Source: DAOTWC01 sp048499435
Lineage (GTDB): Bacteria; Chloroflexota; Anaerolineae; Aggregatilineales; Phototrophicaceae
DNA length: 64,000 nt
Direction: 5' to 3'
NCBI GenBank assembly: GCA_048499435.1
Contig: JASNZW010000007.1
Span: forward strand, 62,001 to 126,000
Numbering within the stretch: the first letter of the stretch is position 1; each line of letters starts with the position of its first letter. The notes under the pieces were generated by a model that did no database searches, was not told where the DNA came from, and saw only the letters and a program-made list of their open reading frames with translations. Shown here piece by piece: positions 60,602 to 64,000 of the stretch. A program made the translations under genes and the position numbers.

Positions 60602-61774
60602 ATGACTCACGCCTGTCCAGCCTGCGGCAGCGCGGGCCTCACGCTGTTCTTTGAACTGGCTCAAGTGCCGGTGCATCAGCATTTGCTCTATGCCAGCGTT
60701 GAAGCGGCGATGCAGGCAGCGCGCGGCGACATCGCGCTGGGCTTCTGCCCGGCCTGCGGCTTTGTGACCAACACGGCGTTCGACCCGGCGCTGCTCAACT
60801 ACTCTGCTGAGTACGACAACACGCAGTGTTATTCACCCTTGTTCAGCGCGTATATCTCTGATCTGGCCGATGACCTGATTGAGCGCCACGGCCTGCGTAA
60901 CAAGCAGGTGGTGGAGATCGGCTGCGGCAAAGGCGATTTCATCAGGATGCTGTGCGAGCGCGGGCCGAACAGCGGCCTCGGCTTCGACCCATCATACATC
61001 GGTGATGACAGCGCGCTGGATGGACGGCTGGCGTTTGTCAAGGATTTTTACGACGAGCGCTACAGCCAGCGCGCCGGAGACTTTTTCTGCGCGCGCCATG
61101 TGATCGAACATATCGCGCAGCCAGCGGCCATGCTCAACAGCCTGCGCCGCGCCATCGGTGAGCGCGCGAATGTGTCTATCTTCTTCGAGACTCCGGATGT
61201 CACGTGGATTCTGCGCCAGGCTGTGTTCTGGGACATCTTTTACGAGCACTGCTCGCTGTTCAGCCCCGGTTCGCTGGCGCGGCTGTATGCCGCCAGCGGC
61301 TTCGACACGACACGGGCGGCTGTCGTGTTTGGCGACCAGTATATGTGGGTGGAGGGTGTCACGGCTGTTGAGCGCGGCGGGCAGGTGCGCGTTCCTGTCG
61401 AAGGCGCGGCGGATACGCTGCCGCTGGTCAACGATTTCGCGGCGCGCTGTGCGGCGCACATAGCGGACTCGCGCGCCATGCTTAACCGGCTGGCGGCGGA
61501 AAACCAGCGCGTGGCGCTGTGGGGGGCCGGGGCCAAAGGCGTGACGTTCCTCAACAGCCTTTCGGTCCCGGTGGAGCGCATCCCCTACGTGGTGGACATT
61601 AACGCGCGCAAGCAGGGCCGCTATATCCCCGGAACCGGCCAGCAGATTATCGCGCCGGAATCCCTGGGCAGCTACCGGCCCGACACGATCCTGGTGATGA
61701 ACCCCAACTACCTTGACGAGATTCGCGCAGCCGTCGGCGGTATGGACTTTGCCGCCGGCGTGATCGCGCTCTGA
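60602..61774 (+). CDS. Second C-methyltransferase-like SAM enzyme (Methyltransf_13/14 architecture)
   Basis: A 390-residue protein with the same layout as the upstream C-methyltransferase. An N-terminal zinc module has HACPACGSAG and a GFCPACGFVT pair, the SAM domain has VVEIGCGKGDFIRMLC, and the C-terminal domain has VALWGAGAKGVTFLNSL. Catalytic FYEHCSLFS is kept. The two are clearly paralogous but divergent, implying a second methylation or a different keto-sugar substrate. ATG 60602 is chosen because AGGAG lies eight bases upstream; ATG 60596 is too close to that site. Confidence 0.87.
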   Translation: MTHACPACGSAGLTLFFELAQVPVHQHLLYASVEAAMQAARGDIALGFCPACGFVTNTAFDPALLNYSAEYDNTQCYSPLFSAYISDLADDLIERHGLRNKQVVEIGCGKGDFIRMLCERGPNSGLGFDPSYIGDDSALDGRLAFVKDFYDERYSQRAGDFFCARHVIEHIAQPAAMLNSLRRAIGERANVSIFFETPDVTWILRQAVFWDIFYEHCSLFSPGSLARLYAASGFDTTRAAVVFGDQYMWVEGVTAVERGGQVRVPVEGAADTLPLVNDFAARCAAHIADSRAMLNRLAAENQRVALWGAGAKGVTFLNSLSVPVERIPYVVDINARKQGRYIPGTGQQIIAPESLGSYRPDTILVMNPNYLDEIRAAVGGMDFAAGVIAL

Positions 61775-61795
61775 CACGGATGGAGACTGGAAACG

Positions 61796-62566
61796 ATGGA
61801 CTCACAGAATCGGATAACGGTGGCAGGCGACACGCTGGTCGTGCGCGACACGAGCGGCGAGCGCAAGGTGAGCATCTTCAGCCCGGAAGGCTTCCGCATC
61901 CTCAATGACCTGTGGATCAGGTCGAGCTGGCATCACCGATACTCGTACACGTTTTCCTGGCTGGGTGTTCCCATCATTCAGCTTCCTGAGGACATGATCC
62001 GCGTGCAGGAAGTGATCTTCACGCTCCAGCCGGATGTGATCATCGAAACAGGGATCGCGCACGGCGGCTCGCTCATCTTCTACGCCAGCCTGTGCAAGGC
62101 GCTGGGGAAAGGGCGCGTCGTGGGCGTGGACATCGAGATTCGCCCGCACAACCGTGCCGCGCTGGAAGCCCACCCGCTGTTCCCGTACCTCATGCTGATC
62201 GAGGGCAGCTCCACCGCGCCGGAGATTGTGGCGCAGGCGCAGGCACAGATCAGGTCTGGCGAGACGGTGTTTGTGATGCTGGACTCGAATCACACGAAGG
62301 CGCATGTGCTGGCGGAGCTGGAAGCCTATGCGCCGCTGGTCACGCCGGGGTCGTACATCGTGGCCGCCGACGGCATCATGGCCGACATTGCTGGGCAGGC
62401 GCGCACACAACCGGACTGGACATGGAATAACCCCCAGGAAGCCGCGCGCGCGTTTGTGGCCGCGCATCCCGATTTCGTGATCGAGGAACCGGTGTGGCAG
62501 TTTAACGAGAGCGCCCTGACGGAGCGCATCACCTACTGGCCCAGCGCGTATATCAGGCGGCGCTGA
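61796..62566 (+). CDS. CmcI-like SAM-dependent hydroxylase/O-methyltransferase family protein
   Basis: A 256-residue protein of the cephalosporin hydroxylase/rhamnosyl O-methyltransferase family. SSWHHRYSYTFSWLGVPIIQ, PDVIIETGIAHGGSLIFYAS (SAM-binding), VVGVDIEIRPHNR and VFVMLDSNHTKAHVLAEL are family motifs. Within glycan operons these proteins are usually sugar O-methyltransferases, so O-methylation of the finished sugar is the likely role. It starts 21 bp after the second C-methyltransferase gene. Confidence 0.88.
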   Translation: MDSQNRITVAGDTLVVRDTSGERKVSIFSPEGFRILNDLWIRSSWHHRYSYTFSWLGVPIIQLPEDMIRVQEVIFTLQPDVIIETGIAHGGSLIFYASLCKALGKGRVVGVDIEIRPHNRAALEAHPLFPYLMLIEGSSTAPEIVAQAQAQIRSGETVFVMLDSNHTKAHVLAELEAYAPLVTPGSYIVAADGIMADIAGQARTQPDWTWNNPQEAARAFVAAHPDFVIEEPVWQFNESALTERITYWPSAYIRRR

Positions 62567-62569
62567 ACC

Positions 62570-63001
62570 ATGATTCGCTGTGGGATAGACATGGTCGAGA
62601 TTGCGCGGGTGGCCGCCGGCATTGACCGCCTGGGCGAGCGCTTTCTCAACCGTTTTTTCACGCCAGACGAGCGCGCTGACTGCGCGGATAACCCCGCCAG
62701 CCTGGCGGCGCGCTTTGCGGCCAAAGAGGCGGTCGCCAAGGCGCTGGGCACGGGCATCGGCGCGGTGGCCTGGAAAGAGATTGAGACGCGCACCGACAGC
62801 GACGCGCGCCGCCCCCGGCTGCTGCTGCACGGGGCCGCCGCTGCGCTGGCCGCTGAGCTGGGGCTGACGCAGTGGGATATCAGTTTAACGCACACGCAGA
62901 CGGCCGCGGCGGCGGTTGTGGTGGCGCTCGCCCCCGGCGGGTTCAGCGCCGCGCCGCGAAGCCCTGCGACAGATCTACCTCATCAAAGCCATAAAGAATA
63001 G
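62570..63001 (+). CDS. acpS: Holo-[acyl-carrier-protein] synthase
   Basis: A 143-residue 4'-phosphopantetheinyl transferase that activates ACP. GIDMVEIARV contains the Mg-binding Asp, RFFTPDERADC and RFAAKEAVAKALGTGI contain the Glu/Lys active-site helix, and QWDISLTHTQTAAAAVVVAL ends the normal fold at about residue 121. About 21 further residues extend over the 3' end of the convergent FHA gene (59-bp overlap) and do not look like the family. It starts three bases after the CmcI-like gene and may be co-transcribed with the sugar genes. Confidence 0.94.
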   Translation: MIRCGIDMVEIARVAAGIDRLGERFLNRFFTPDERADCADNPASLAARFAAKEAVAKALGTGIGAVAWKEIETRTDSDARRPRLLLHGAAAALAAELGLTQWDISLTHTQTAAAAVVVALAPGGFSAAPRSPATDLPHQSHKE

Positions 63002-63527
63002 TGACCAGCAGCACCAGCTTGCCCAGGCGAAGCTGGTCGCCATGATTGAGCGCGCGCGCTTCGCCGGGGTGCAGGCGCTGCCCGTTGATATGCGTGCCGT
63101 TCGCGCTGCCCAGGTCAACGGCCGTTACCACGTGGGCCTGCGCGTCGTAGCGGATGGCGAGATGCTGGCGCGAGACGCCGAAGTCATCGCCGCCGTTATG
63201 GGCCAGGTCCACGTCGGCGCGCAGCCGCCCATCGCTGCCGCTGCGGCCGATCACCAGCGGGCGCGGGCTGTCCTGGGGGCGCAGCTCGAACGCGCGGCTG
63301 CCGCCGCGCACCTGGAGGAAAAGGCGCGAATCCTGGTCAAAGTAGTAGGGCGCGAAACCGCTGGCGCTGTCGGACTTGCTCAGCATGCGCGTGCGCGCGC
63401 CGGCGGCGGCCAGGTCAAGCATACGCCCGCAGGCGCGGCAGACCAACTCGCCGCGCGGGCTTGGCTGGTTGCAGTTGGGGCACACGGTCGTTTCGCCCTG
63501 GCTGCCAGGGCCGGCAATAGGTTCCAT
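62943..63527 (-). CDS. FHA-domain protein with zinc ribbon
   Basis: A 194-residue protein. The N-terminal zinc ribbon TTVCPNCNQPSPRGELVCRA is followed by a linker and a C-terminal FHA domain: RPLVIGRSGSDGRLRADVDL, VSRQHLAIRYDAQAHVVTAV and DLGSANGTHINGQRL, with Arg, Ser-Arg-x-His and Asn of the phosphothreonine-binding loops intact. It should read phosphothreonine marks, possibly from a kinase such as the one at 2724-4235. ATG 63527 is chosen because GGAGGAAGG lies upstream and the longer in-frame start has none. Its 3' end overlaps acpS. Confidence 0.88.
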   Translation of the reverse strand: MEPIAGPGSQGETTVCPNCNQPSPRGELVCRACGRMLDLAAAGARTRMLSKSDSASGFAPYYFDQDSRLFLQVRGGSRAFELRPQDSPRPLVIGRSGSDGRLRADVDLAHNGGDDFGVSRQHLAIRYDAQAHVVTAVDLGSANGTHINGQRLHPGEARALNHGDQLRLGKLVLLVTILYGFDEVDLSQGFAARR

Positions 63528-63641
63528 CAGCCTGAGCCTTCCTCCCGGTCGCAGGTGCGGCAAATCTCACCTGGAACTATAGCTCAATGGGCTTGTGCCG
63601 ACCTTGCAGAGTCTTACAGCGCGGCATTATTCATGAATTTT

Positions 63642-64000
63642 TCATGATTCGCCGGCGGTAGTGGGCACGGGCGTAAAATCAGGGACAAAAGACAGCCCTA
63701 ACCGCGCGGTGATGGGCAGGCTGTTGAGCGCGGCATCGTCAAGCTCAAACAACTGGGCGAGGCTCCAGCCCTGCGCGCCAGCGTAAGCCAGATACAGCCA
63801 GCGCCCGTCAGCGCTGCGGGCCAGCGGCTGGGCCTGCGCGCCAAACGGGATCACGGCCAGCACCGAGGCGAGAAACGACGGTGTGGCGCGCAGGCGCGCG
63901 TTGTAGCGCGCGGTGGTCAGCGCGGAGGGCGGGATCAGGCCGTTCCCGCGGATTTCCGGCACGCGCACGGGCAGGTCGCCGGCGTCGCCGATGACGGTCA
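63642..64000 (-). CDS. SH3-like domain protein, 5' end cut off by window edge
   Basis: The frame is open from the window edge to TGA at 63642. The visible 118 residues contain one bacterial SH3-like module: ARYNARLRATPSFLASVLAV, then FGAQAQPLARSADGRWLYLA and GAQGWSLAQLFEL, a pattern seen in extracellular SH3_3 proteins. The tail is Pro/Thr-rich. The true start lies outside. Function unknown. Confidence 0.65.
   Translation of the reverse strand, partial: TVIGDAGDLPVRVPEIRGNGLIPPSALTTARYNARLRATPSFLASVLAVIPFGAQAQPLARSADGRWLYLAYAGAQGWSLAQLFELDDAALNSLPITARLGLSFVPDFTPVPTTAGES

Overview
The window is GC-rich, gene-dense bacterial DNA that most resembles a member of the Chloroflexota (Anaerolineae-like). 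This is an inference. It rests on secreted proteins with Thr/Pro-rich linkers and DUF4397-type repeats, TolB-like propeller proteins, a STAS-like family I associate with that phylum, a Gram-positive-style LexA/DinR box, and the absence of recognisable outer-membrane genes. Nothing looks like an insertion sequence, prophage or CRISPR array. It reads as an ordinary chromosomal segment with one tRNA gene (Phe).

Layout. 1-2539 (minus): membrane protein fragment, SAM methyltransferase, unknown protein, GNAT-like protein. 2724-4235: a Ser/Thr kinase fused to a NarL-type response regulator. 4232-5392 (minus): a radical-SAM/HhH DNA repair protein with a LexA-like box inside its promoter. 5484-10262 (plus): HAD phosphatase, small membrane transporter, GT39-type glycosyltransferase, TIGR01777 epimerase, PAP2-like protein. 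10266-11480 (minus): recF. 11637-14762 (plus): a TrmA/RlmD-family methyltransferase lacking its nucleophile Cys, a UPF0104 membrane protein and a hydrolase. 14730-19901 (minus): RimL-type acetyltransferase, Ada-like protein, STAS-like protein, ilvD, GHMP sugar kinase. 20093-25535 (plus): LysM protein, two DUF4397 cell-surface proteins, esterase. 25546-29972 (minus): PatB/MalY aminotransferase, then nadK - zinc-finger membrane protein - recN. 30206-36330: SUMF1-fold protein (plus), then sulfatase-like protein, CocE hydrolase and thioester reductase (minus). 36505-41409 (plus): WS/DGAT-SCP2 fusion, phasin-like protein, GNAT, two hydrolases. 41406-43620 (minus): LysM/SH3-like secreted protein and tRNA-Phe. 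43690-49670 (plus): ABC-F protein behind a long leader with a 9-codon peptide and attenuator-like hairpins, then a HerA-like ATPase and a propeller protein. 49690-55996: MaoC (minus), endonuclease IV-like protein, aminotransferase-pckA pair, AEC transporter, secreted protein. 56149-63001 (plus): a tightly coupled CDP-sugar operon (rfbF, rfbG, C-methyltransferase, 3,5-epimerase, reductase, second C-methyltransferase, CmcI-like protein), then acpS. 62943-64000 (minus): FHA protein and an SH3-like protein fragment.

How the parts work together. The 56-62.5 kb operon should make a CDP-linked, C-methylated (probably branched) 6-deoxyhexose for a surface glycan. The 35-39.3 kb block looks like neutral-lipid metabolism: acyl-thioester reductase, wax ester/TAG synthase with a lipid-transfer domain, and a granule-type phasin. 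recF, recN, the LexA-boxed radical-SAM protein, the Ada-like protein and the endonuclease IV-like protein form a scattered repair set. The aspartate-type aminotransferase and PEP carboxykinase share an operon and could feed oxaloacetate to PEP. The best candidates for undescribed biology are the ABC-F leader, the LexA-boxed leaderless promoter, the kinase-response-regulator fusion and the lipid locus.
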